Shown piece by piece: positions 1 through 7,773 of a DNA stretch of 64,000 nt. Below the pieces are notes generated by a model, which saw only the letters and a program-made list of their open reading frames with translations, did not search any database and was not told the origin of the DNA. The DNA is from Providencia stuartii (GTDB taxonomy: Bacteria; Pseudomonadota; Gammaproteobacteria; Enterobacterales; Enterobacteriaceae), in contig NZ_CP119546.1 in assembly GCF_029277985.1 (NCBI RefSeq), positions 2,108,001 to 2,172,000 of the forward strand, in the 5' to 3' direction. A program made the translations under genes and the position numbers. Within the stretch, counting starts at the first letter, position 1, and each line of letters begins with the position of its first letter.

Positions 1-11
1 ACAACCGCCAT

Positions 12-254
12 ATGAACATGATGTATCACATAGATAATGGTGATATAGAGGTAGTCCCCGTTGGCACAAAACGCCACGGCAATGATGTGATTCACGAAGA
101 TATCCTCGACCAAGCAAAAATTGCAGCCCAACGAGTCAGGGATAAATATGAAGATACTGGGCCTTGGAGCGACTTTGTTTGGGGGATGCTCAATGGGAAG
201 CTTTCTGCCCTGCGATGGGTCTTGGGGGATGAGTGGGACATGCTTGATACGTAA
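12..254 (+). CDS. Small conserved hypothetical protein (80 aa)
   Basis: The function is not recognised. The 80-residue protein is acidic and soluble, with no signal peptide or membrane segment. Its C-terminal part (GPWSDFVWGMLNGKLSALRW, then a GDEWDMLDT ending) has the look of a short conserved family carried on enterobacterial and pseudomonad genomic islands, which is recollection rather than a search result. The first ATG is taken because the frame is open and compact from there, although no clear Shine-Dalgarno is visible and the window edge lies only 11 bases upstream. It is co-oriented with the truncated antitoxin-like ORF and the SEC-C gene that follow. Its base composition is more GC-rich than the core genes, consistent with import. 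Confidence 0.6.
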   Translation: MNMMYHIDNGDIEVVPVGTKRHGNDVIHEDILDQAKIAAQRVRDKYEDTGPWSDFVWGMLNGKLSALRWVLGDEWDMLDT

Positions 255-322
255 GTAAGGATTATATCGCTTCTATCCATAAAAATATGTGTCGATACCG
301 TTCGACCAAGATTATGGGTTAG

Positions 323-514
323 ATGAAAGACAGATCACATGACGAAGCTATGACGGTATTTTTCCGTGCCAACCCAAATTATGCTACTGAACTGCTTGAT
401 GAAGTTAGGCGTAGTGGGGATTCAGCAGAACTTGCCATTTTTGTTCGACAGGTAACTACTGCAAACTTGAACAACGAGGATGATGGGAGAAGAGAATGTT
501 CTTCCATGCTGTAA
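323..514 (+). CDS. Truncated addiction-module antitoxin-like protein (63 aa)
   Basis: Residues 1 to about 45 (MKDRSHDEAM, then FRANPNYATELLDEVRRSGD, then FVRQV) resemble the N-terminus of the DNA-binding 'probable addiction module antidote' family. In that family a RSHDEAM-like start and a helix with an RQM(T/S)KAFGG-like segment precede a helix-turn-helix. Here similarity stops after RQVTTA and the protein ends in an unrelated acidic tail, so the helix-turn-helix half of the roughly 95-residue family is missing. No toxin partner is visible upstream. It is probably a broken antitoxin left from a decayed toxin-antitoxin pair; a short functional regulator remains possible. It ends 19 bases before the next gene. 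Confidence 0.5.
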   Translation: MKDRSHDEAMTVFFRANPNYATELLDEVRRSGDSAELAIFVRQVTTANLNNEDDGRRECSSML

Positions 515-533
515 ATAATTTTGGGGGGAAAAT

Positions 534-2684
534 ATGGAAAAACCGAGAGACGAAGCCCATATTTTTGAGGATTTGGCAGTATTAGCTTGTTCGCCAGGAT
601 ATATTCATGCGATTGCGCAAATTTGTAATCGCGATAACGTCATTCATATTAAGGGAACGCTAAAGCCATCTGACATGGATCGATTGTTCAGTGGTGAGCG
701 CCTTATACGGACGGAGCTTACGACGTTGCTTGGTCTCGTGGTAAAAGGACCGTTGGACCTAACCAAGCAACTGAAAGCTGTAATTGATGGCTATGTCCAG
801 CGTACTGATGCGCTTATGCAGGAGCTTCACAACGCAATGTCCTATCCAATCTTCGCTTCTATGTCTGAAGCGATGAAGCAGGGAGGGGAGCCTCCAAACC
901 CGTGGCATGGGCCAGGGATGCGAGAACCAATCTTTTACGGTACAGAATCAGCTTATGCTTTCCAGTATAGAGATTTAGTGCCAGAAAAGTTTGGGGCGGA
1001 TGATGAATGGCTGCTTAAAAACAAAGGCTTCACTTCTGGTCAGGCGCGCATCATAGCGAAGACAATGTGCACTTTGATGGATGAGAAGGGAACGAAACTT
1101 CTCGCGGATTTTCAATCAGATGGAGGCTCTCTAGCGACTTGGTTGCCAGTATTCGAGTTCTCGCTAGATGAAGTGGTATTCCACAGTGGTGTTGAGGCCA
1201 ATATAGTTCAAGCCTTCTTTGCTGCATTTCTCTTTTCAGGGCATAACGATGGGTTTAAGGAGGTTGGGGATTTCAATGAGGTCGCTGCTCGACCGCTCAT
1301 ACCGACCGGGCATGGAACTGTACTTCTCTTTTCACATTACGCCATTTACGAGGCATTATACGAATCTCCATTCTTTTGGATGTGGGACGACAAGGCTTAT
1401 CGCCCGACAGCTGCTGAGCATCGCGGAGCTTTTACTGAACAATTTGCTGCACGCCGCCTATCTAGGGTTTTTGGCAGTGAACATGTTCATGCGAATGTAA
1501 ACCTATATCGTGGTAAAGATATTGTTGCTGAGGTTGATGTTCTGGTCATATACGGAGATCGACTCATCGTTTTGCAGGCGAAGGCTAAAAAGCTAACTAT
1601 TGCAGCACGCAAGGGCAACGACAACCAGCTAAAGGCCGACTTCGCTGCCGCCATTCAGGATTCGTATGATCAGGGGTGGGTGTGTGCGAATGAACTGCTT
1701 GCTGGAGGATGCCGGTTGGTGGATGACAACAAGAAAGACATAGCTCTTCCGACTAGCATCAAAGATATCTTTTTGTTCAGCCTTGTGTCTGAACACTATC
1801 CTGCACTTGCCTTTCAGGCAAGTCAGTCACTGAAATTCCAGACTACCAATGTCATCCGTCCTCCGTTCGTAATGGACGTTTTCCTCCTAGATACGTTGAC
1901 GGAAATGCTGGCAACGCCATTGCGTTTTCTAAGCTATGTAAAATTAAGAGTGGCTGTATCAGATAAGTTGATGAGTGGGCATGAGTTAACCGTGCTTGGC
2001 TATCATCTTAAGCAGAATCTCTGGCTAGATGGAAATTACGACCTAGTGATGCTTGAAGATTCTGTCGCACAAGATTTAGATGCGGCGATGTTAGTTCGCA
2101 GAGATAATCTTCAAGGTGATTATACCCCAGCAGGCATACTCACGAAAATGCGAGGAACACGTTATGAAGATTTGATTAAAGAAATTGAGAATAGAGCAGA
2201 CCCGGCAACACTTGAACTCGGGTTCCACTTGCTTTCAATGAATGAGGATGCTTGTAGAAATGTTCACCGCATACTTGAAACTATCATAAGGAAAGCGCAG
2301 TTCGATGGTAAGCGGCATGATGTTACTCTGGCCTCGAGAACTCCACCTTGTGGAGTCAGCTTTCATTGTAATCCAAAGGTATCTCCTGAAGCGGTTGCTG
2401 TGTTGGAAGCTCACTGTGCAAAACGCAAGTATCAGCAACATGCAGCTCAATGGTTTGGAGTTTCTGTAAGTCCGAATGGGCGAGTCCAGTTCGGCGTGAC
2501 GTTGGATTATCCATGGGCGGCGTCTGACGAAATGGAACGACTTACAGCTGACATGAAACCAGCATCTAGAGTAAGTGATGCTTTACCTCCATTTTTACGA
2601 GAAGGTAGGCGGATGAAACTTGGGCGAAATGAACCGTGTCACTGTGGAAGTGGAATCAAGTACAAAAAATGTTGTTTAAAATAG
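534..2684 (+). CDS. Large PD-(D/E)xK nuclease-like protein with C-terminal SEC-C zinc motif
   Basis: This 716-residue cytoplasmic protein is not a named family I can identify. The C-terminus (residues about 694-714) is a SEC-C motif with the cysteine pattern CxCGSGxKYKKCC (Cys702, Cys704, Cys713, Cys714), a zinc-binding module. The middle (about 300-360) looks like a restriction-endonuclease fold: an E-containing helix, then Asp335 in a VDVLVIYGD strand and Gln348-Ala-Lys350 at the end of the next strand. This is the D-x12-(E/Q)xK arrangement known from Mrr/NERD-type nucleases. The N-terminal 300 residues are unassigned. The ATG is chosen because a GGGGGG run lies just upstream. The gene downstream of the integrase scar has the same layout. 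Nuclease activity is inference. Confidence 0.7.
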   Translation: MEKPRDEAHIFEDLAVLACSPGYIHAIAQICNRDNVIHIKGTLKPSDMDRLFSGERLIRTELTTLLGLVVKGPLDLTKQLKAVIDGYVQRTDALMQELHNAMSYPIFASMSEAMKQGGEPPNPWHGPGMREPIFYGTESAYAFQYRDLVPEKFGADDEWLLKNKGFTSGQARIIAKTMCTLMDEKGTKLLADFQSDGGSLATWLPVFEFSLDEVVFHSGVEANIVQAFFAAFLFSGHNDGFKEVGDFNEVAARPLIPTGHGTVLLFSHYAIYEALYESPFFWMWDDKAYRPTAAEHRGAFTEQFAARRLSRVFGSEHVHANVNLYRGKDIVAEVDVLVIYGDRLIVLQAKAKKLTIAARKGNDNQLKADFAAAIQDSYDQGWVCANELLAGGCRLVDDNKKDIALPTSIKDIFLFSLVSEHYPALAFQASQSLKFQTTNVIRPPFVMDVFLLDTLTEMLATPLRFLSYVKLRVAVSDKLMSGHELTVLGYHLKQNLWLDGNYDLVMLEDSVAQDLDAAMLVRRDNLQGDYTPAGILTKMRGTRYEDLIKEIENRADPATLELGFHLLSMNEDACRNVHRILETIIRKAQFDGKRHDVTLASRTPPCGVSFHCNPKVSPEAVAVLEAHCAKRKYQQHAAQWFGVSVSPNGRVQFGVTLDYPWAASDEMERLTADMKPASRVSDALPPFLREGRRMKLGRNEPCHCGSGIKYKKCCLK

Positions 2685-2913
2685 ATTGGCGGGATATTTT
2701 TTTTGATTATTTTTAGTTGCGATTTGAGTTTTAATTATTTTTTATTTAAGTTTTATTTTATTTTGATGTTTTGCGTGAGGTAGCATTTCATTAAATTTTG
2801 CTTGGTCATGAAAGCGGTGAAATACATCTGAATTTGCGTGTTTTTGTGGGGCTTTGAATCGCTACGGATAATCCCGGAAAAAATTATCCACTACAGTAAG
2901 TGCTCGAAATCTC
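2685..2913. other. T-rich non-coding stretch
   Basis: This stretch follows the first SEC-C gene. The first 90 bases are strongly T-rich (TTTTATTTTATTTTGATG-like) without a clear stem, and may end transcription of the upstream gene by weak pausing. From about 2840 the composition becomes mixed and leads into the integrase remnant. No ORF with a ribosome binding site was seen. Confidence 0.4.
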
Positions 2914-3009
2914 GACGTAACCAGAGTAAGGGCGATATATAAGAAAGCTGATTATCGTGAACAGCGTAAAGCCAAGATGCAGGACTGAGCTGATATGATT
3001 GACGAGTGA
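2914..3009 (+). pseudogene. Remnant of a P4-type tyrosine integrase C-terminus
   Basis: Read in frame from about 2914, the sequence translates to ...VTRVRAIYKKADYREQRKA, then KMQD, a TGA stop at 2989-2991, then ADMIDE and a second stop. This matches the C-terminal signature of P4/CP4-family phage integrases (typically RAAYxRADYLEQRRxLMQxWADYLD). The TGA sits exactly where the conserved Trp (TGG) belongs, so a single base change explains it. Upstream of about 2914 the similarity fades and the catalytic RHRY residues are absent. No start codon or ribosome site accompanies it. It is a decayed end of an integrase gene lying directly before the second SEC-C gene. Family assignment rests on recognising the motif, not on a search. 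Confidence 0.65.
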
Positions 3010-3056
3010 GCATTATGGTGCTCGAAAGATCAGTAGTTCAAAATGGGGTGATAAGA

Positions 3057-5393
3057 ATGAATATGGAAGAAGATCGAAAGAAGGCTGTAGCTTCTTTATT
3101 GAAGGATATGGAATCCATTGCTGACCGAATGCGTGAGTTGATTGTCAAAATGCCTCCGCATGATTTGCTCGGGTACATCTACGCTCAGCACATGATGAAA
3201 AAAATGGGAAACCAAATTGGGGGCGAAAAGCAAGGCCAAGAGGGTAGCCCAGCTGACGTAGTTAATGAAACCCAGTTCTTACTGGAGTATGTTCACGCGG
3301 TTCTGGCATCTGAGGCCGCTCCTGCGGATATGGAATTCGACGAAGCACTGTGCGCTGAGTTGTTTGAATGTAGCCGAAAACTGAGAGAGCTGGCCATGTT
3401 CTATGCTATGGCCACCTCTGCTGATACCAAAGATGGCATCTTCGGTCCTAATACGGCCGACATTGAATTCCGTGCGAAATCCACTTGGGTCATGATACGC
3501 GGGAATCGTTATCAAGTTTTGGAGGGCGAGTTCTATCGCTACGTTCTGGCGCCTCACAATGATGTTTTGGAGGAGGTGTACGGCATTGGTGCCACCGATA
3601 TTGCGGAAGGCTTTCAGGCCATGGCCGACGCTACTCGTTCTGGGCAGGCCAATGCAATCATTGAGATGATGAAGCAGTTTGAGGCGGTAAAAGCTTTTTC
3701 TATAGAGCAAAGTAAGTCTATGGAAGACGCTATGGAGTCATGGATTGCTGAAAATGAGGAACAGTCCAAAGCGGCCCGGGGGGCGATGGAGGATATGCTT
3801 CGCGGCGGTATTGCCAATGTAAGCCGTCACACGAAGTTGCCACCGACATTGCTAGCAGACTTGTCATACCAGCGAGGAGAAGATACTGAGTTCTTCGCAG
3901 CGGGCGATTTTAAGGGGACACCCTTTCGGACACTGCCAGCACGTAAGAAACCTCTAATTCAGCTTGGGTCGGACTACTACGCGGTCGATCCCTGTTTTGC
4001 TCGCGATGCGGGGTATCGTGCGCTCCTATTTAATCTCCTTCAGCGAAAGCCGGATTACAATAAGGCCTTTAAAGATAGGCAGAAAATGATGAGCGAAGCA
4101 GCCTTTGCCGACATTCTCTATGCCCAGCTTCCGGGAGCCACAGTTCTTCAGGAGGTTTACTACAAGGATCCTGATAGCAAGCAGTGGTCCGAAAACGATA
4201 CTCTAATCCTGGTCGATGATGTGCTGTTACTAGTTGAGGCTAAGGCTGGTGCAGCTGCCACCATTGCATCACCGGCGCTTGATTTTGGCCGCCATGCTCA
4301 ATCAGTGCAGGACTTAGTACTCAAGGCATATAAACAATGTGTGCGCTTCTTCAATTATATGAATTCGGCGGATGAAGTGTCCCTCTATCACCTCGTGAAT
4401 GGCAAATACGAAGAGTGTTGTCGTGTGCGTCGCTCTGACTACCGGGTGATGGTGCCGATTGGGTTGACAGTCGAGTCGTTCTCGCCCTTTTCCACGTACT
4501 GTAAAGAATTACCGCAGGTTGAGCCTTTGCTTGGAAAGCATGCTTTCATTTCACTGTCCATCGACGATTTGTTTGTGCTCAAGCGACTCTTGCCCACACC
4601 CGGGGAGTTCGTCCATTACTTGGAGGTGCGGCAAGCCGTGGCCGGAATACGCGGGGCTCATCTCTTCGACGAGTTCGATCACTTGGGTGCTTACCTGAAG
4701 AAGAACCGTTTTGATCAGGATATTATCGAGCAGTTGAAGGAAGAGAAAGCGAACATGGTTATCTGGGATGGCATGAGTGACATCGTCGACAGGACCTTCG
4801 AAGGTGAGGAGTGGGAAAGCAAACCGTTACCAAGTCAGAAGTTCCCGGAGGAGGTTCTGAAGCTGCTTGGAGCACTCGATAGCACCCGAGCTAGCGGCTG
4901 GCTTTCAGCAGAGAGTTATATCCGTGACCTAGGAGAGGAAGGCCGGAATAATCTGGCCAAGATGCTGTCCGACCTTCGAAAAACACTGATTCAGCATCCC
5001 GTTCGTTACTTTGTTCTGGGCGGGGACGGTGTACCGCTCTTCGTTTGGCTTCAACGGCATGGTCATCCAATTGACTGGACTAAGGTGAACAATAAGGCTA
5101 GCGCAGTTGCGTTGAGCGCCAAGGCTACTAACGTCATTGGCGTTGTGGCTGAAGTTAGTGCCGATGGTACTTATGTCCAGGCGCGGTCTTTCAAAATTTA
5201 CATACCGACGGAGCAAACAGCAGAAAACGCACACATTTATGAAGACGCGGCGAGAATGGCCAATCCTGAACGTACGGTCAATCTCGAACGGGAAAAACAA
5301 GTCCACTTTGGTCGCAAGAGCAAAAAGATTGGCCGTAATGTCCCTTGTCCATGTGGCAGTGGCATGAAATACAAGAGATGTCATGGACGGTAG
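3057..5393 (+). CDS. Second PD-(D/E)xK nuclease-like protein with C-terminal SEC-C motif
   Basis: This 778-residue protein has the same architecture as the upstream SEC-C protein but is strongly diverged. The N-terminus is helical and acidic with a likely coiled coil. A mid-protein core has Asp381 (ENDTLILVDD) and Glu394-Ala-Lys396 (LLLVEAKAG), giving D-x12-ExK with the same spacing as D-x12-QxK in the first protein. The C-terminus is CPCGSGMKYKRCH, a SEC-C zinc motif of CxC...C(H) type. The ATG at 3057 is chosen because GGGGTGATAAGA precedes it; GTG at 3006 also opens the frame but overlaps the integrase remnant. The gene is visibly GC-richer than the core genome. A role as nuclease or defence factor is inferred only. 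Confidence 0.7.
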   Translation: MNMEEDRKKAVASLLKDMESIADRMRELIVKMPPHDLLGYIYAQHMMKKMGNQIGGEKQGQEGSPADVVNETQFLLEYVHAVLASEAAPADMEFDEALCAELFECSRKLRELAMFYAMATSADTKDGIFGPNTADIEFRAKSTWVMIRGNRYQVLEGEFYRYVLAPHNDVLEEVYGIGATDIAEGFQAMADATRSGQANAIIEMMKQFEAVKAFSIEQSKSMEDAMESWIAENEEQSKAARGAMEDMLRGGIANVSRHTKLPPTLLADLSYQRGEDTEFFAAGDFKGTPFRTLPARKKPLIQLGSDYYAVDPCFARDAGYRALLFNLLQRKPDYNKAFKDRQKMMSEAAFADILYAQLPGATVLQEVYYKDPDSKQWSENDTLILVDDVLLLVEAKAGAAATIASPALDFGRHAQSVQDLVLKAYKQCVRFFNYMNSADEVSLYHLVNGKYEECCRVRRSDYRVMVPIGLTVESFSPFSTYCKELPQVEPLLGKHAFISLSIDDLFVLKRLLPTPGEFVHYLEVRQAVAGIRGAHLFDEFDHLGAYLKKNRFDQDIIEQLKEEKANMVIWDGMSDIVDRTFEGEEWESKPLPSQKFPEEVLKLLGALDSTRASGWLSAESYIRDLGEEGRNNLAKMLSDLRKTLIQHPVRYFVLGGDGVPLFVWLQRHGHPIDWTKVNNKASAVALSAKATNVIGVVAEVSADGTYVQARSFKIYIPTEQTAENAHIYEDAARMANPERTVNLEREKQVHFGRKSKKIGRNVPCPCGSGMKYKRCHGR

Positions 5394-5862
5394 AATCAGC
5401 TTAGAAATTCAAATGGAGGTTGTGCATAAATTTGTATAACATACTGATTTTTATCTTTAATTTTATATTTGATCCATGTTGTGCGAGAGTCTTCTCAGTA
5501 TGATTCTGAGCTTAATAAACGTCGATGAGCAGAAAAAATAAAAAAATCTCCGCATGGTATAGATTGTGGTATCAAGAAAGATTGACTTTCTAAGTTACTG
5601 TTATTTAAGTTGATTTTAATTTAATTGATAATAGAGTGGGAATAAACTAGCTATTGTTGATAACAGTTTTTAATTGTCGATAAATTCAAAGGCATCAGTT
5701 AGTTACTGGTGCCTTTTTGTTTGGGTAAAGAATGTGTAGATGGTGTTGCATGTTCGTTTTTAGGCTGGTTTGAATACGTAAGACGATAACAAGATTCTTC
5801 AATTGTGGTGGCAGAGAATGATTAATTCATCACAGCATTAAATATTTAGCCTTAAACTAGCG
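5394..5862. other. Intergenic stretch between SEC-C gene and hipA
   Basis: About 470 AT-rich bases between convergent genes. Apart from the terminator at 5688-5718, no ORF with a start site, tRNA or clear direct repeat was recognised. It would be the natural place for an old attachment site flanking the island, but no att core could be identified without a partner sequence. Confidence 0.4.
5688..5718 (+). terminator. Rho-independent terminator
   Basis: The stem AGGCATCAGT / ACTGGTGCCT (one G-T pair) with a 4-base loop is followed by TTTTTG on the plus strand. It lies about 300 bases downstream of the second SEC-C gene and would terminate plus-strand transcription before it runs into hipA. 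Confidence 0.75.
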
Positions 5863-7179
5863 TTAAATATTCAACCTTAAATTTTTACTAATTTCGTCGC
5901 TTAATGACTTAGGCACATCCCACTCTTTGGCTAAGTTCGGCCACGACGAAACACATTCAATGGTTTCATCAATCACTGCATTTATTTTCTTTTTACTAAA
6001 TAATGGGCTCACCTTCTCTAAACTATAAAAATCTTCTCGAATAAAATTATCACGTTTGCCATTTAGGCTCATCCAATGACTGTTTACCCATTTACTGCCT
6101 GGTTTGTAGCTATAGGCCAAGTCGTAAGCAGGGGCCAATCTCCATTTATTTTCTTTCAGCATAAAGGCAAAATTCTTTGAGTGATCATCGTGGTTTCGCG
6201 CAATGATGTTAAACGTCATACGTTTGAATAATTGTAGGGCATCTTGTGCAGATAATTTTAATTGGCGAGCAATGGCAAATAACTCAGCATAAGAATATGA
6301 CCCCGGTTTTTTATAATCGACATGCGCTAATCCATTGAGTGTTTGAATATGAATTTTGTTGTTACCAACGCGATCAAAACGTTGGGTCATAAAATGTCGT
6401 CGAGCACCTTCATGTAATAATTTACATGGCATCATCTCAATACCACATTCTGTTGCCATTATGTGGTAAACAAACTCCATCGCCCCATAACCTAATGGGT
6501 CACCAAAAGTTTCTTGGTTTTTATTGTGTTCACTGACCCCATCAAACTTCATAAGGTAATGTGTAAATCCATTGGGTACTGTTGTTTGTCCCGATCTCAC
6601 CTGTGTGAAGTCATCATTAAAGGCTAAGACCGCTTTTGGGCGAGCACCGCCGGCGCTCATACCGACAGACAATAGCGATAACATGGCCTCGCGTGATTCT
6701 TGACCATCCCGATTCAGTTCAACTGAAAAATTCCCTCGGGTATCCAAGATTTCTTGCGCTATTGCAACAAGTGATTCAATTTCAACTTGTTGTGATGAAT
6801 TAAGATTACGCATTTGAGTGGCTGGAGAATATTCAAGGGCGCCCATACCTCGTTTCCCTGTGTATTGTAATCTTTGTAGCGGGGTGATTTCTTGAGGGGA
6901 TAACCCCTTATTTGCGACCCAAGCATTAAGTACAGCATTGCCGAAATCGTCGGGCAGGGAATCTGCAATTAAACCGGGAAGCCCTCTAAAGGTATTGAAA
7001 TCTAATTCGGGAAAACGAAATATTGTTGAAGACAAAGGCATTTTTAAAGGGGATAGCTCGATCCCTTTTTTAATAAAGCTAGGGGCATATTCAAAAGCAC
7101 CAATGCCGCTATCTGTATCAAAACTGAGGGCGCCGATGGTTTGATCATGATAATTAACATTAATGACTTCCATTACCAT
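5863..7179 (-). CDS. hipA: HipA-family toxin kinase
   Basis: This 438-residue serine/threonine kinase toxin of the HipA superfamily is the toxin half of a type II toxin-antitoxin pair. The N-terminal subdomain (about 1-115) is followed by the kinase core. A glycine-rich loop SVGMSAGGARPK lies at 171-182, MKFD at 210-213, the catalytic loop NHDDHSKN at 329-336, and the metal-binding AYDLAY motif has Asp353. All key residues seem intact, so the enzyme is probably active. Known HipA proteins phosphorylate aminoacyl-tRNA synthetases; the substrate here is unknown. The start codon overlaps the hipB stop (ATGGTAATG), which implies translational coupling. An in-frame ATG two codons later is an alternative start. 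Confidence 0.9.
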   Translation of the reverse strand: MVMEVINVNYHDQTIGALSFDTDSGIGAFEYAPSFIKKGIELSPLKMPLSSTIFRFPELDFNTFRGLPGLIADSLPDDFGNAVLNAWVANKGLSPQEITPLQRLQYTGKRGMGALEYSPATQMRNLNSSQQVEIESLVAIAQEILDTRGNFSVELNRDGQESREAMLSLLSVGMSAGGARPKAVLAFNDDFTQVRSGQTTVPNGFTHYLMKFDGVSEHNKNQETFGDPLGYGAMEFVYHIMATECGIEMMPCKLLHEGARRHFMTQRFDRVGNNKIHIQTLNGLAHVDYKKPGSYSYAELFAIARQLKLSAQDALQLFKRMTFNIIARNHDDHSKNFAFMLKENKWRLAPAYDLAYSYKPGSKWVNSHWMSLNGKRDNFIREDFYSLEKVSPLFSKKKINAVIDETIECVSSWPNLAKEWDVPKSLSDEISKNLRLNI

Positions 7180-7499
7180 TCGAGGTGCTCCTCTTTATTT
7201 TCTTGTCGTTGTCCTGAGGCTCGTTGGCGTTTTTTACCTTGTAATTTAGCTAATTGCAAAGGCGATATAGGTTGTCGTGGTAAAAATAAATCAAGTTGAT
7301 CCGTTAAATTTAAAGCCTGCATGATGGCAATAAAAATGTCTAGTTGCGCTTTGCCTTTTTCTGCATTAATGACGGTTTTACGTGCGACGCCAGCAAATTC
7401 CGCAACTTCGGATTGTGTTAAGTTTTGGTTCAATCTTGCTTGTTTTAGTCGTTCGCCAAGCTGTTCCGCAAGTGCAATAGCACTAATTTTCTTGTTCAT
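7173..7499 (-). CDS. hipB: HipB-like XRE antitoxin
   Basis: This 108-residue cognate antitoxin and autorepressor lies directly upstream of, and overlaps, hipA. Residues about 8-70 form an XRE-type helix-turn-helix (ALAEQLGERLKQARLNQNLT, then QSEVAEFAGVARKTVINAE). The C-terminal tail is basic and glutamine-rich (GKKRQRASGQRQENKEEH) and probably flexible. The family neutralises HipA and represses the operon by binding inverted operators; two inverted sites upstream fit this. ATG at 7499 is the only convincing start. The gene is AT-rich like the core, unlike the SEC-C genes, so the pair may have a separate origin. Confidence 0.87.
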   Translation of the reverse strand: MNKKISAIALAEQLGERLKQARLNQNLTQSEVAEFAGVARKTVINAEKGKAQLDIFIAIMQALNLTDQLDLFLPRQPISPLQLAKLQGKKRQRASGQRQENKEEHLEW

Positions 7500-7545
7500 A
7501 TAAAGATCCCATTGGGTGACTTTAAATGCAAAAACAACAAATAAT

Positions 7546-7648
7546 GTTACTATTATGGTACCTTATTGATATTAAGTAAAGGTGTCTTTAATGTAACTAT
7601 ATGTGCTCTTTACTGTCATTTTGATGCAATAGGTAACCATAATGGAAC
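7546..7648. promoter_or_regulatory. Candidate HipB operator pair upstream of hipBA
   Basis: GTTACTATTATGGTACC (7546-7562) recurs inverted as GGTAACCATAATGGAAC (7632-7648); the reverse complement of the second, GTTCCATTATGGTTACC, matches the first at most positions. The two arms face each other about 70 bases apart, 50 to 150 bases upstream of the hipB start. Paired inverted operators are the known mode of HipB autoregulation. The site may also span the hipBA promoter. Binding is inferred. Confidence 0.5.
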
Positions 7649-7701
7649 TTTATGTACTTTGTTGTTTGGTCGTGAATTTCATTAAAGGTATAGATGGCTA
7701 A

Positions 7702-7724
7702 AAGCCCCTATAGTTAAGGGGCTT
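7702..7724 (-). terminator. Terminator of the SDR gene
   Basis: The stem AAGCCCCT / AGGGGCTT with a 6 to 7-base loop is followed on the minus strand by TTTTAG. It lies about 50 bases downstream of the SDR oxidoreductase stop codon and separates it from the hipBA promoter region. Confidence 0.75.
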
Positions 7725-7773
7725 GTGTTCTGCTTAATTTTATGTCGCAACATAAAATTCTAGTAGAGAAAAA

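Noticed and set aside
3006..3056. GTG at 3006 as the start of the second SEC-C gene
   Set aside because: It begins inside the integrase remnant and has no ribosome site; ATG at 3057 with GGGG-containing upstream sequence is better.
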